From positions 1 to 49,795 of the forward strand of contig DASPOF010000110.1 in the NCBI GenBank assembly GCA_035626155.1: 49,795 nt of DNA, in the 5' to 3' direction. The notes beneath the pieces were generated by a model. The model was not told the origin of the DNA and did no database searches. It saw only the letters and a list, made by a program, of their open reading frames with translations. Positions within the stretch are counted from its first letter, which is position 1; each line of letters starts with the position of its first letter. Position numbers and translations under genes: made by a program. Shown here in pieces: positions 27,239 through 36,050 of the stretch. This DNA comes from DASPOF01 sp035626155 (lineage in GTDB: Bacteria; Desulfobacterota; Binatia; Binatales; Binataceae).

Positions 27239-27244
27239 ATTGTA
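27239..27244 (-). promoter_or_regulatory. -10 element of rnpB
   Basis: TACAAT on the minus strand ends six bases before the expected 5' end of RNase P RNA (near 27233), exactly where a sigma-70 -10 element should be. The expected -35 region is GC-rich and shows no clear match, so the element may depend on extended contacts. Confidence 0.55.
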
Positions 27245-27267
27245 GCATCGCGCCCGGGCCGGCGCGC

Positions 27268-27972
27268 TCATCCCTCGTAATACAGGATGCGCTGGCAGTT
27301 GGGGCAGTAATGAACCCGCAGATGTTTGAGGACTTCGTTGTAGAGCTGGGGAGGGAGCAGGCGGCGGCATCCCATGCAGGTGCCGCCCTTGGCAATCGCG
27401 ACCGCCATCCCGCCACGGCGGCTGAAGAGCGTCTCGTAGCGCCGCAGCAGCGAACTGTCGATTTCGCGCGCAAGGCGCTCGCGATCGCGCCGATTCTTGG
27501 CAATCGAGCCCTTGAGTTCCTCGACTTCGGCCGCAATCTCCTTTTCCGCGACCACCAGTTCCGCGCGCCCTTTGACGATCGATTCGCCGAGTTCCTTGAT
27601 TCGGCCCCCGCGCGAGTCCACCGATTCGATCATCGCAAGGAGCTTGGTCTCGATCTCCTGGTTGGCCTCCTTGAGCGCATCGACCTCATGCGTCAGCGCC
27701 TGGAGCTCGCGGTCGGTGCGCGCCATGTTGAGGCGCATCCGCTTGTTGCGGATGCGGGCTTCGCCCTCGGCGAGTTCCTTCTCCAGTTTCTTGCGGGCTG
27801 CGGCAGCCTGCTGGTCTTCCTCGGTAAGCCGTTGCAGCTCCGCCTGGTTGGCCTGATTCTCGGCGCGAAGCTGGTCTACCCGTCCGGCGATCGATGCGAG
27901 CGATTGTTCCAAATCCTGCAGTTGCCGGTCGGCAACCTGCAGCTCCATCAATCGCGCTATCTGCTCACGCAA
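27268..27972 (-). CDS. Coiled-coil C4 zinc-ribbon protein (DUF164 family)
   Basis: Predicted 234 residues. The start is TTG at 27972, since AGGAGG lies five bases before it; an ATG further upstream would start inside the tRNA gene. Residues 1-175 form a long antiparallel coiled coil (LREQIARLMELQVADRQLQD at the start). The C-terminal zinc ribbon has CMGCRRLLPPQLYNEVLK followed by YCPNCQRILYYEG, giving two Cys-x2-Cys pairs. The layout matches the CdsZ/DUF164 family, proposed to link nucleic acid or the ribosome to other factors. It is followed by rnpB in the same direction, 34 bases downstream. Confidence 0.9.
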   Translation of the reverse strand: MREQIARLMELQVADRQLQDLEQSLASIAGRVDQLRAENQANQAELQRLTEEDQQAAAARKKLEKELAEGEARIRNKRMRLNMARTDRELQALTHEVDALKEANQEIETKLLAMIESVDSRGGRIKELGESIVKGRAELVVAEKEIAAEVEELKGSIAKNRRDRERLAREIDSSLLRRYETLFSRRGGMAVAIAKGGTCMGCRRLLPPQLYNEVLKHLRVHYCPNCQRILYYEG

Positions 27973-28047
27973 TGCGTCCTCCTCTCGAGCTTCCCTGATT
28001 GTTGAGCCGGCATACGAACCGGAAGGGTGACTCTGACCAAAGTAGTG

Positions 28048-28123
28048 TGGGCCCACCAGGATTTGAACCTGGGACCAGCCGGTTATGAGCCGGCAGCTCT
28101 GAACCGGGCTGAGCTATGGGCCC
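28048..28123 (-). tRNA. tRNA with CAU anticodon (Ile2 or elongator Met)
   Basis: 76-nt cloverleaf ending at the discriminator A. The acceptor GGGCCCA pairs with TGGGCCC, the anticodon stem-loop is CCGGCTCATAACCGG (anticodon CAU), and the T loop is TTCAAAT. The CTCATAA loop in a GC-rich stem resembles tRNA-Ile2, whose CAU is modified to lysidine by TilS, but elongator Met cannot be excluded by eye. It is not an initiator, since the first pair is G-C. Unlike the other three tRNAs here, CCA is not encoded (the 3' flank reads CAC). Confidence 0.9.
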
Positions 28124-28212
28124 ATAGAAATGCATTGAGCGCTCTTCGATGCTAGCAATTTGAAGTCGCGGAAATAAGAGCCAGCCGGCCATCGGTTCAC
28201 CAGAGCTTCGCT

Positions 28213-29973
28213 TCAACGGCGGCTCCCCGCCTCGCGCCTGAGCGCGATCATCCGCTGCGCCGCGGCCGCAGCATCATCGGGCGATGCCGCCGCGGCTGCG
28301 GCGCGCTTGAGCGTTTCGACTTCGCGCATGTGCCCGCGCCGCTTGAGCGCCGCCGCGAAATCTTGCGCGAGCGCCCGCGCGCGTTCGATATCGTCGGCAC
28401 CGCCTCCCACGGCAAGTTCGGCGATACGGCCCTGCTGCTCGAGCGAGAGCCGCTCGGCCACCCAGCCCTCCAGCGCAGTGTACGGAGCGTCGGTCGCGCA
28501 CAGGTCGGTGAGCGCCGCGCCGAGCGGAGCGTCATCGAAGAGCGGCGCCGATGTGGCGATCTCGCCCCGAAGCGCAGGCCGAAGCAGTGCAAGCCCCACC
28601 AGTCCGATTTCAGCGCGCTCACCCGCGCCGGCCGGCGATGCCGCGGATGGCGGCGCGGACACAGCCTGCCCGCGCGAACGCGAGCGCGACGGCGCGCGCG
28701 CGACGCGCCGCAGCACGTCCTCGCCCACCCCGAGAATCGGCGCCGCCTTGCGCGCCAGCATGTCGAACTGGAACTGATCGCGGACCAGCCGCAGCATCTC
28801 CGCTACCTGCGCCGCCGCGCTCGCGCGCGCTTCCACCGTCCCGCCCGCCTCGGCCGCCCGAGCCGCCTGTTGGCCGACGAAGTAGTCGATGAGGGATTCG
28901 GGATTGGCGGCGAGTTCGCCAAAGGCGCCGGCGCCGCGCTCGCGGATGAACGTGTCGGGATCGAAGCCCGGTGGAATGAAAATCGCCCGGCCGAGAAGCC
29001 CGGCCTGAAGAAAAATTTCGAGGGCGCGGAGCGATGCCCTCCGTCCCGCCTCATCGCCATCGAAGCACGCGATCACGTTCTTCGTGTGCCGCGCGAGGAG
29101 GCGGAGCTGATCGACGCCAAGCGCCGTCCCGCATCCCGCGACGACCTCCTTGAAGCCGGCCTGCCACAGAGCGATCGCGTCGATGTATCCCTCGACGACC
29201 AGCGCGCGATCGTTCGCGGCGATTGCCTGGCGCGCTTCGTACAGCCCGTAGAGCGTGTGGGCTTTCGAGTAGAGCGGCGATTCAGGCGAGTTGAGGTACT
29301 TGGGCAGGCGCGCATCGAGAACCCGCGCGCCGAAGGCGAGCACGCGCCCCTGCACGTCGCGAATCGGGAACATCAGGCGCGCGCGGAAGAGATCCGCCGC
29401 GCCGGACGGATCGTTGCGGACCAGTCCGAGCTTCACGCCGGCCTGGCGAAGCCCGCGTTTCTCCAGCGCGCGAAGCAGCGATGCGGGCCGGGCGGGTGAG
29501 AATCCCAACCGGAAGGCGCGCGCGGTTTCGGCCGCGATCGCGCGAGTTTTCAAGTACTCGCGCGCGGGCGCGCCGTCCTCCGTGTTCCAGAGCACATGCG
29601 CGAAGAAATCTGCGGCGACGTCGTTGGCCCGCAACATCGCCTCGCGCTCGCCGGCCGACGGCCCCGCATGCGATTCGATCTCGGGCAGCGTGACTCCGTA
29701 TCTATGCGCGAGCGAGCGCACCGCTTCGGGGAACGTCAGCCCCTCGGTGCGCATCACGAAGTTGAACACCGTGCCGCCCGCGCCGCATCCGAAGCAATGG
29801 AAAAAGCCGCGCTCCGGATTGACCGAAAACGACGGCGTCTTCTCGCTGTGGAACGGGCACAGCCCGAGCAGGTTGCGGCCCGCGCGCTTAAGCCGCACCT
29901 GCGCGCCGATCACCTCGACGATATCTGCGCGCTGGCGGACTTCCTCGATCTTGTCGTCGCCGAAACGCCCCAT
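28213..29973 (-). CDS. dnaG: DNA primase
   Basis: Predicted 586 residues; makes RNA primers at the replication fork. The ATG at 29973 shares its A with the TGA of the upstream glycerophosphodiesterase gene. The CHC2 zinc finger is complete (C39-PF-H42, then HC60-FG-C63). The catalytic core contains ARLMFPIRDVQGRVLAFGAR, the NSPESPLYSKAHTLYGL motif, and the Toprim residues ALVVEGYIDAIALWQAG (Glu) and IACFDGDEAGRRASLRA (Asp-x-Asp). A Ser/Arg/Ala-rich linker leads to the helical C-terminal DnaB-interaction domain. Length and order are normal. The usual rpoD neighbour downstream is replaced by a tRNA gene here. Confidence 0.97.
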   Translation of the reverse strand: MGRFGDDKIEEVRQRADIVEVIGAQVRLKRAGRNLLGLCPFHSEKTPSFSVNPERGFFHCFGCGAGGTVFNFVMRTEGLTFPEAVRSLAHRYGVTLPEIESHAGPSAGEREAMLRANDVAADFFAHVLWNTEDGAPAREYLKTRAIAAETARAFRLGFSPARPASLLRALEKRGLRQAGVKLGLVRNDPSGAADLFRARLMFPIRDVQGRVLAFGARVLDARLPKYLNSPESPLYSKAHTLYGLYEARQAIAANDRALVVEGYIDAIALWQAGFKEVVAGCGTALGVDQLRLLARHTKNVIACFDGDEAGRRASLRALEIFLQAGLLGRAIFIPPGFDPDTFIRERGAGAFGELAANPESLIDYFVGQQAARAAEAGGTVEARASAAAQVAEMLRLVRDQFQFDMLARKAAPILGVGEDVLRRVARAPSRSRSRGQAVSAPPSAASPAGAGERAEIGLVGLALLRPALRGEIATSAPLFDDAPLGAALTDLCATDAPYTALEGWVAERLSLEQQGRIAELAVGGGADDIERARALAQDFAAALKRRGHMREVETLKRAAAAAASPDDAAAAAQRMIALRREAGSRR

Positions 29974-30677
29974 CACCGCCCCAGCACCGCCGCGAGCCGA
30001 TCGGGATAATTGGTTATGATTCCGTCCACGCCCGCATCGATGAGGATGCGCATCGCCTCGGGATCATCGACGGTCCAGGCCAGGACCTTGAGGTTGCGTT
30101 CATGAGCCGAGGCGCAAAGCCCGTGCGTCACCATGTCGAAGCGGGGGTTGATCGAATAGGCTTTCATCCGCGCGGCAGCATCGAGAAGCTGGGCGGGGTC
30201 CTTTTGCGCGAGCAGCGCGATGCGGATTTCCGGATCGACCGCGCGAATCTTCTCCAGCGTCTTCCAATGGAAGCTCGAGACGATCGAATTTTCGAGCGCT
30301 GAATTTGCGCGCATCATTGCGGAGATCTGCCGCTCCATTCCGGGCGCTTTCAATTCGATATTGAGACCGCATCGGCCCGCCATCACGGCAAAAACCTCGT
30401 CGAGCGTGGGAATCCGCTCGCCGCGAAACGCGCCGGTGGGGAACTTCGCGGCCGCATCGAGGTGCTTGAGTTCCGCAAGCGTGAGCGATGCGATTGCGCC
30501 GGTGCCGTCGGTGGTCCGATCGACAGCGTCGTCGTGCATGACCACGATCGCGCCGTCGCGGGTCAGATGCGCATCGAGTTCGCACATATCGGCGCCCGCC
30601 CCGATTGCGGCGCGAAAGGCGCTGAGCGTGTTCTCGGGATTCTTCCCGCTGGCCCCGCGGTGGGCGATATTCAGCAT
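29973..30677 (-). CDS. Glycerophosphodiester phosphodiesterase
   Basis: Predicted 234-residue cytoplasmic enzyme of the UgpQ type that hydrolyses glycerophosphodiesters to glycerol 3-phosphate and an alcohol. The TIM-barrel GDPD motifs are clear: NIAHRGASGKNPENTLSAF with the catalytic His, ELDAHLTRDGAIVVMHDDAV with the metal-binding Glu-Asp pair and second catalytic His, then RTTDGTG, IPTLDEVF, NIELKAPG and AWTVDDPEAMRILIDAGVDG near the end. No signal peptide is present, so it would recycle internal phosphodiesters. Its stop codon overlaps the dnaG start, so dnaG translation is probably coupled to it. Confidence 0.93.
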   Translation of the reverse strand: MLNIAHRGASGKNPENTLSAFRAAIGAGADMCELDAHLTRDGAIVVMHDDAVDRTTDGTGAIASLTLAELKHLDAAAKFPTGAFRGERIPTLDEVFAVMAGRCGLNIELKAPGMERQISAMMRANSALENSIVSSFHWKTLEKIRAVDPEIRIALLAQKDPAQLLDAAARMKAYSINPRFDMVTHGLCASAHERNLKVLAWTVDDPEAMRILIDAGVDGIITNYPDRLAAVLGR

Positions 30678-30822
30678 GCCGCGTATCGCTGAGTTGCGCT
30701 GGTCACAGATGCCAATCTGCTAAAAAGTCTATGCGGAGCGCGCGTCGAGGCGCAATCGCCGACCGCGCGGATCGTCAACAGGCCCGCGTCGCGGGAGGCG
30801 GGCTTAAACCGCCCCGGCGCGG

Positions 30823-31755
30823 ATGCAATACTTCCAACGCAGGCGCGCGCGCCCGGCCTTTATGGCGAGTAAAGCAGGAATCGGCAGCACTTACGCCAAG
30901 GCGGTGTTTCGCACTCCGGCTGCCATGGCCGACGAGGCCGCCGGCATCCTGGTCGCAAAGGGCGCACTCGGATGCGCCGTCAGGGAGCCGCGGTGGCCCG
31001 GCCGGCCGCGCAAGGTGGTTGCGCTCGAGGCCTGGTTCAAGCGGCTGACTCCCTCGGGACTTGCCGCGATCAGGCGCGCGATGGCGGCGGCGGGGATGCT
31101 CGCGGGCGCAAGCGGCGGCGGCGTCGTGCGGACCGTCGCGGATCCCGGATGGGCGACGATGTGGCGCAGGCGGTTTGCGCCGCTGCGCGTCGGCCGTCGA
31201 TTCCTGATTGTGCCGCCGTGGAGCCGCGCGGCCGAGCCGGGCCGCATTCGCATCATAATCAAGCCCGGGCGCGCGTTCGGCACCGGGCACCATCCGACCA
31301 CCTCCGGCGCTCTGCGCGCGATCGAGCGGCTGCTCGCGGAGCGCGAATTTCGCTCCGCGCTCGATGTCGGCACCGGCTCGGGCCTGCTTGCCATTGCGAT
31401 GAGCCGATGCGGTATTCGGCCCGTGGTTGGAATCGACATCGATCCCGAGGCGCTGGAGAACGCGGCCGAGAACGCGCACCTTAACGGCGTGGCGGGCGGG
31501 CTGCGGCTGTCGGCCGTGCCGCTGTCGTCGATTCGCGGCCGATTCGATCTTGTCACCGCGAACATCCTCGCCGCGATTTTGATCGATCTGGCCGCCCAGG
31601 TCGTCAGGCACGTCGCGCCCGGAGGGCGGCTGGTCCTCGGCGGGATACTCGCGAGCGAGGCGGCCGGGGTGCGCCGGGCTTATCGCAGATTCAGGATGCG
31701 ATGTCTCGATTCGCGGGCCAGCCGCGGATGGACGACGCTGGTTTTTGCGCGATGA
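30823..31755 (+). CDS. prmA: Ribosomal protein L11 methyltransferase
   Basis: Predicted 310 residues (297 if the ATG at 30862 is used). PrmA trimethylates L11 on the large ribosomal subunit. The N-terminal substrate-recognition domain is divergent, but the linker and core are characteristic: WRRRFAPLRVGRRFLIVPPW, then IIIKPGRAFGTGHHPTTSGAL, motif I ALDVGTGSGLLAIAMSR, acidic loop VGIDIDPEALENA, and FDLVTANILAAILIDLA with the NIL-type motif IV. The core is normal in length. The TGA stop overlaps the rsmE start as ATGA, so the two are co-translated. The paired order prmA-rsmE is common in bacteria. Confidence 0.93.
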   Translation: MQYFQRRRARPAFMASKAGIGSTYAKAVFRTPAAMADEAAGILVAKGALGCAVREPRWPGRPRKVVALEAWFKRLTPSGLAAIRRAMAAAGMLAGASGGGVVRTVADPGWATMWRRRFAPLRVGRRFLIVPPWSRAAEPGRIRIIIKPGRAFGTGHHPTTSGALRAIERLLAEREFRSALDVGTGSGLLAIAMSRCGIRPVVGIDIDPEALENAAENAHLNGVAGGLRLSAVPLSSIRGRFDLVTANILAAILIDLAAQVVRHVAPGGRLVLGGILASEAAGVRRAYRRFRMRCLDSRASRGWTTLVFAR

Positions 31756-32477
31756 ACCGCCCGCCACGCTTCGCGATCGACTCGCCGCCAATGCGCGGTG
31801 GAATCACGCGCGTCACCGGCGCCGCGGCGCATCACATGCGCGACGTGATGAGGCTTGGACCGGGCGCGGCGGTGACGCTGGTCGATCCAGGCGGCGCGCG
31901 CTACGAGGGCGTCATCGCGCGATGCGATCGCGGGGGCGTCGAGGTGCGCGTGAGCACCGTCGCGCCCGCCGCGGCGCGAGCGCGTCTGGTGATCGCGCCC
32001 GCCATCATCAAGGGTCCGCGCATGGACTTCATCGTGGAGAAGGCGGCCGAGCTGGGCGCCACGGAATTGTGGCCAATCCTGTGCGAGCGCGGGGTGGCGC
32101 GCGCGCCGGGGGCCGAGCGGCTCGGGCGATGGCGCAGGCTGGCGGACGCCGCATCGAGGCAAAGCCTGGTCGCGCCCGCGATGGCGGTCGGCGACGCGAT
32201 CCAATTCGCCGACTTGATTCGCAGCGTCCCGCGCGACACGCTCGGATTGATTTGCGCGGTGGGTGCGGAGCCGATGGGCGCGATCCTGGCGCGGGAAAGG
32301 CCGCGCGGGATCGTCGTCGCGTGCGGTCCCGAGGGCGATTTCACCGGCGACGAACTTAAGGCCGCGGCGCGCGAGGGAATGATCGCCGCGGGACTCGGCC
32401 CCAATCGGCTGCGGAGCGAGACCGCCGCGATCGCCGCGCTCGCGATTGCCGCGCAATGGCTCGAGCGCGCCGGGTAA
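31752..32477 (+). CDS. rsmE: 16S rRNA (uracil1498-N3)-methyltransferase
   Basis: Predicted 241 residues from the ATG at 31752, which overlaps the prmA stop. RsmE methylates U1498 of 16S rRNA in the assembled small subunit. An N-terminal PUA-like domain (HHMRDVMRLGPGAAVTLVDP) precedes the SPOUT methyltransferase domain. Its knot motifs are present: KGPRMDFIVEKAAELGATEL, RGVARAPG, AASRQSLVAP, VVACGPEGDFTGDELKAA, and the trefoil-loop LGPNRLRSETAAIAALA near the end. Length fits the family. It is followed by gshB 26 bases later, and the three genes probably form one transcript. Confidence 0.96.
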   Translation: MNRPPRFAIDSPPMRGGITRVTGAAAHHMRDVMRLGPGAAVTLVDPGGARYEGVIARCDRGGVEVRVSTVAPAAARARLVIAPAIIKGPRMDFIVEKAAELGATELWPILCERGVARAPGAERLGRWRRLADAASRQSLVAPAMAVGDAIQFADLIRSVPRDTLGLICAVGAEPMGAILARERPRGIVVACGPEGDFTGDELKAAAREGMIAAGLGPNRLRSETAAIAALAIAAQWLERAG

Positions 32478-32503
32478 CGCGCGCAGACGGAGGTCGCACG
32501 ATC

Positions 32504-33463
32504 GTGCCGTACAAGTTCGTATTCATCATGGACCCGCTGGAAAACGTGCTGGTCGATAAGGACACGACCTTCGCCTTCATGCACGAGGCGGTCAAGCGCG
32601 GACATCAGATTTATCACCTCGGGCTTCGCGGACTTTATGCGCGCGGCCCGCAGGCGCTCGTGCGCGCGCGGCAATGCCTGGTCACACGCGCGACGCCGCA
32701 CTGGCAGTTCCTCGATGACGGCGCCGAGTATCCGATCGAGTTCTTCGATGCGGTCTTCATGCGCAAGGATCCGCCCGCCGATGCGCCCTACCTGTACGCA
32801 ACAATGCTGCTGAGCCTGGCCGACTCGCGCCGCACGTTCGTGATCAACAATCCGGCCGGGCTCCGCGAGGCGAACGAAAAGCTTTACGCGCTCAATTTCC
32901 CCGAGCTGATACCGCCCACGCTGGTCACTTACGAGCTTGCGCGCCTGCGCCAGTTCCTCGCCGAGCAGGGCGGCGAGATGATCGTCAAGCCGCTCGATGG
33001 GCACGGCGGCGAGGGCGTGTTTCTGGTCGGCGCGGGCGACCGCAACCTCGGCGCGATCCTCGAGACCGTCACTCAATACGAGACGCGCCCGATCATGGCG
33101 CAGCGCTACATCGCGGAGATTCGCAACGGAGACAAGCGGCTCATCGTGCTCAACGGCGAGCCGCTCGGCGGCACGCTGCGCGTTCCGCGCGAGGACGAGC
33201 ATCGGGGAAACATCCACGTCGGCGGAACCTGCGTTAAGGCGCCGATCACGGCGCGCGATCGCGAAATTTGCCGGCACCTGAAGCCGCGCCTGGAACGCGA
33301 CGGCCTCTACTTCGTCGGCCTCGACATCATCGGCGACTACCTGACCGAGGTGAACGTCACCAGCCCGACCGGGGTGCAGGAGATCGATCGCCTCGATGGC
33401 GTGAACCTGGAAGCGAAGGTGATCGATTTTGTCGAGTCGCGCTGCGCATCGTTGATGCGCTAG
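32504..33463 (+). CDS. gshB: Glutathione synthetase
   Basis: Predicted 319 residues from the GTG at 32504, ten bases after GGAGG. It ligates gamma-glutamylcysteine and glycine with ATP. The N-terminal domain (KFVFIMDPLENVLVDKDTTF) contains the DP-x5-D-T/S pattern typical of prokaryotic GshB. Later come AVFMRKDPPADAPYLYAT, FVINNPAGLREANEKLYAL, IVKPLDGHGGEGVFLV (glycine-rich ATP loop), RYIAEIRNGDKRLIVLNGEP, RGNIHVGGTC and GLDIIGDYLTEVNVTSPTG with the metal-binding ENV/EVNV residues. No gshA is in this window. It completes the prmA-rsmE-gshB run. Confidence 0.95.
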   Translation: MPYKFVFIMDPLENVLVDKDTTFAFMHEAVKRGHQIYHLGLRGLYARGPQALVRARQCLVTRATPHWQFLDDGAEYPIEFFDAVFMRKDPPADAPYLYATMLLSLADSRRTFVINNPAGLREANEKLYALNFPELIPPTLVTYELARLRQFLAEQGGEMIVKPLDGHGGEGVFLVGAGDRNLGAILETVTQYETRPIMAQRYIAEIRNGDKRLIVLNGEPLGGTLRVPREDEHRGNIHVGGTCVKAPITARDREICRHLKPRLERDGLYFVGLDIIGDYLTEVNVTSPTGVQEIDRLDGVNLEAKVIDFVESRCASLMR

Positions 33464-33555
33464 GCCGGCGTCGCTTACCGCGGTTGCATGCGCGGCCGTG
33501 GATCGGTACCAATGAAAGTTCGCGCATTTATATCGCGCGCGCGGCCTGCCACGGT

Positions 33556-33631
33556 GGGCAGGTAGCTCAGTCGGTAGAGCAAAGGACTGAAAATCCTTGT
33601 GTCGAGTGTTCGATTCACTCCCTGCCCACCA
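33556..33631 (+). tRNA. tRNA-Phe (GAA)
   Basis: 76-nt cloverleaf with encoded CCA. The acceptor GGGCAGG pairs with CCTGCCC, the D arm is AGCTCAGTCGGTAGAGC, the anticodon stem-loop GGACTGAAAATCC gives GAA, the T loop is TTCGATT, and the discriminator is A. A TTTATAT box about 22 bases upstream (33527-33533) may be its -10 element. Confidence 0.97.
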
Positions 33632-33770
33632 ACACTTTTCGCCTTCTCAGATTGCTGCGACATCCACGATTGACGGCCACCGCTCGGCTGGTGGGTGAAC
33701 GAGCCGTAGATTTCGGCGGGCATCGCGCACGCCGCTTTCCGTCGCACGCATGCGCCGGCGATCGTCTCGC

Positions 33771-34220
33771 TCACACGACGCGATAAACTTTGTACTCGAC
33801 GCGATGTGGTCCGACCCGTCCCTCTGCGACGAAGATGGACTGATTCACCCACGCATAGCGCGGATCGCCGCTCTCCAGCCGCGGCGCCGTGCGGAAGTAT
33901 TGGTCGCCATAGTCGGTGGACCGGCCCGCCGCCGTCGCCTGGGCGACCTTCTCATTCATCTGCACGATGCCGGTGTAATAAACGTAAATCACCGCTCCAT
34001 CATCGGTGAGAATCTGTGCGCGCACATCGAGCCGTCCAAAGCCGTCCGGCCCGACGAGCAGCCAATCTCCCCCGCCCGTCAGCAACTTGCCCTTGAGCCG
34101 CTTGCCCTCGACCGTGCCCCCGGTGACCTCATAGAAATTGCGATTGCCGAACGGACCTGGGCCGATTTGCAGCGGCTCCTTGAGATCGGCGACGTAGCTG
34201 AATTCGTGTTCGAGATTCAT
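33771..34220 (-). CDS. DUF3237 protein
   Basis: Predicted 149-residue cytoplasmic protein, with AGGAGG close before the ATG. The DUF3237 pattern is present: LEHEFSYVADLKEPLQIGPG at the start, FYEVTGGTVEGKRLKGKLL, GGDWLLVGPDGFGRLDVRAQ, TDDGAVIYVYYTGI, YFRTAPRLESGDPRYAWVNQ, and FVAEGRVGPHRVEYKVYRV at the end. The family folds as a small beta barrel and is often found near aromatic or lipid catabolic genes, but no function is established. Here it stands alone between tRNA-Phe and the DUF1329 gene, which is transcribed divergently. Confidence 0.92.
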   Translation of the reverse strand: MNLEHEFSYVADLKEPLQIGPGPFGNRNFYEVTGGTVEGKRLKGKLLTGGGDWLLVGPDGFGRLDVRAQILTDDGAVIYVYYTGIVQMNEKVAQATAAGRSTDYGDQYFRTAPRLESGDPRYAWVNQSIFVAEGRVGPHRVEYKVYRVV

Positions 34221-34518
34221 CGCGGCTCACCTCCTGCGCATGCGACAGTGCATCGATGGTGCCCCTATGTCAATGAAAGGTTTGCTCGCCTTCGACGTCG
34301 CGGGATCCTGCGTGCCGTCCTCGCCCAAGTTGTTAAGGTCATCTGCTCCCGAGTAGGCCGATGCGAGCCATAAGCGCTTGCGATAAGAAGCTGTTTGTGC
34401 TACGGCGGGGTCGAAACGGGGGGACGAGACCGAAACTCCGGCTAGATTCGCTTAGAATCCCTTCTGCCTTGAACTGCAGAAACGGCGAAGCAGCGTTCCA
34501 CCCCGCGGTGAGGAGACC

Positions 34519-35829
34519 ATGAATCCGCTGAAACCCTGGATGACAAATCGGACAGTTCCGCAGGTATCGCTGTTAATCGCCATGGTGGTGAGTTTATTCC
34601 TCTCTCCTATGCCTGCCTGGGCGCAGGTAAGGCCCGGCGAGACTATCACGCCGGAGAGCGCCTCCAAGGTCAGGGATCTGGTTTCACCTGGGGTCTACTA
34701 TTACGTGATGCACGGGATGCGCATGGACATCATCCCGACGGAGCGGCTGGAGTGGCCTCCGCCGTATGTTTCGGCGACCGAGAAATATTCGGGGCAGGTT
34801 CGGCTTAGCCCGGATCATCGGTCACTGGTGGGGTACGTCGCCGGCCAGCCCTTTCCATTCCTAGACGCCAATGACCCCTACGTTGCGACTAAAATCATGT
34901 GGGACAACGCGTATCGCCCGATCTTTACCGACGACTATGACCTTCGTTCGTTCGATTGCACCAGCCAATATTCGAGGCCGGGTCAGGGGCAGATGGTTCA
35001 GTACATCTCCGTGGGGCATTACGCTGGCTACTCCCTGGTCGGCCGCACCGAGGTCGAGCCCATGCCGATTGATCCGGATTTTCTAAAAAGCAATCGATTA
35101 TGGCTATTCGGCTTGTATCCGATCCTGGCTCCCGCCGACCAACGCGGCGGCGGAATCCTCAGGTATCGCTATGAGGATCCCAGGCGAGAAGACGACATTT
35201 GGAGTTGGACCCCCGGAGCCAGACGGCTGCGGCGTATGAATGAATCGATGATGAGCGACAACACCGGCGCTCAGACTTTCGATGCGGACCACTACTCGGG
35301 CTTCAACGCCAAGGTGGAAGACTACGAATACCGGTTGCTCGCATCCAAGAGAATGCTCATGCCGATCGGAGCCAAACATTCGCCCGCGGTACCGTGCCCT
35401 TACGACAACGGATCGACTACTTGCCCGGAAAACTGGCAACTCCGTCCGGTCTACGTCGTTGAAGCCATCTCGAGGAAAGCGAACATGGGCGGCGGGGTCC
35501 TCGACTCCAAAAACCTGCTCTACATGGACAGCGAAGCGTGGTGGCCATGCTCCGTTGACAGCTACAACCGCGAGGGTCAGCTCTGGCGCACCTTCCTGGA
35601 ATGGGTCAGCTATCGGGATCGGCCGGTGCCCGAAGCGAAGATCGCGATTTATCCGTTCAAACGCATCTTCGTGACCGCCGATTCTCGCGCCGACCTCCAG
35701 AGCGGATTTACCTCTGTGTGTTACCTGCCGAGCAGGGAGACGCCGGAGAAAGAATGCTGGTACATAAACATGGGCGCCGTGGACAAGGAGTTCTTCACGA
35801 CTCAGGCGATGGTCAACGCCGCGCCCTGA
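34519..35829 (+). CDS. DUF1329 exported protein (LolA-like fold)
   Basis: Predicted 436 residues with a signal peptide (LLIAMVVSLFLSPMPAWAQ, cleavage near residue 36) and GAGGAGACC before the ATG. The DUF1329 pattern is clear: IMWDNAYRPIFTDDYDLRSF, GILRYRYEDPRREDDIWSWT, PGARRLRRMNES, GFNAKVEDYEYRLLASKRML, RPVYVVEAISRK, DSKNLLYMDSEAWWP and GQLWRTFLEWVSYRD. Members are predicted periplasmic or outer-membrane proteins with a LolA/LolB-like fold; in some bacteria they accompany an RND exporter and a BNR-type protein in hydrophobic-compound transport. No such partner lies beside it here. Confidence 0.92.
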   Translation: MNPLKPWMTNRTVPQVSLLIAMVVSLFLSPMPAWAQVRPGETITPESASKVRDLVSPGVYYYVMHGMRMDIIPTERLEWPPPYVSATEKYSGQVRLSPDHRSLVGYVAGQPFPFLDANDPYVATKIMWDNAYRPIFTDDYDLRSFDCTSQYSRPGQGQMVQYISVGHYAGYSLVGRTEVEPMPIDPDFLKSNRLWLFGLYPILAPADQRGGGILRYRYEDPRREDDIWSWTPGARRLRRMNESMMSDNTGAQTFDADHYSGFNAKVEDYEYRLLASKRMLMPIGAKHSPAVPCPYDNGSTTCPENWQLRPVYVVEAISRKANMGGGVLDSKNLLYMDSEAWWPCSVDSYNREGQLWRTFLEWVSYRDRPVPEAKIAIYPFKRIFVTADSRADLQSGFTSVCYLPSRETPEKECWYINMGAVDKEFFTTQAMVNAAP

Positions 35830-36050
35830 CGACCAGTCGCAGGCGCTGCGCCACCGAGTTCCGATCCGCTCGCATCGGAGCGCCCGCGCCAGCAGGGCCT
35901 AAGCTCGCATCGCCGTCGTGCGCACTGTCTCGAACCGGCGAGACATTCACAACCCGCGCTCCCGGATAGGCCGGGTCGAATACCGTTGCTGCGCATTTGA
36001 TATATGATGCAGCCGGAATCGCGATCCAATTCGGCGGCGCGGGTGGGCCT

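Noticed and set aside
31901..33277. 458-codon minus-strand frame over rsmE and gshB
   Set aside because: Antisense to two genes with complete family motifs.
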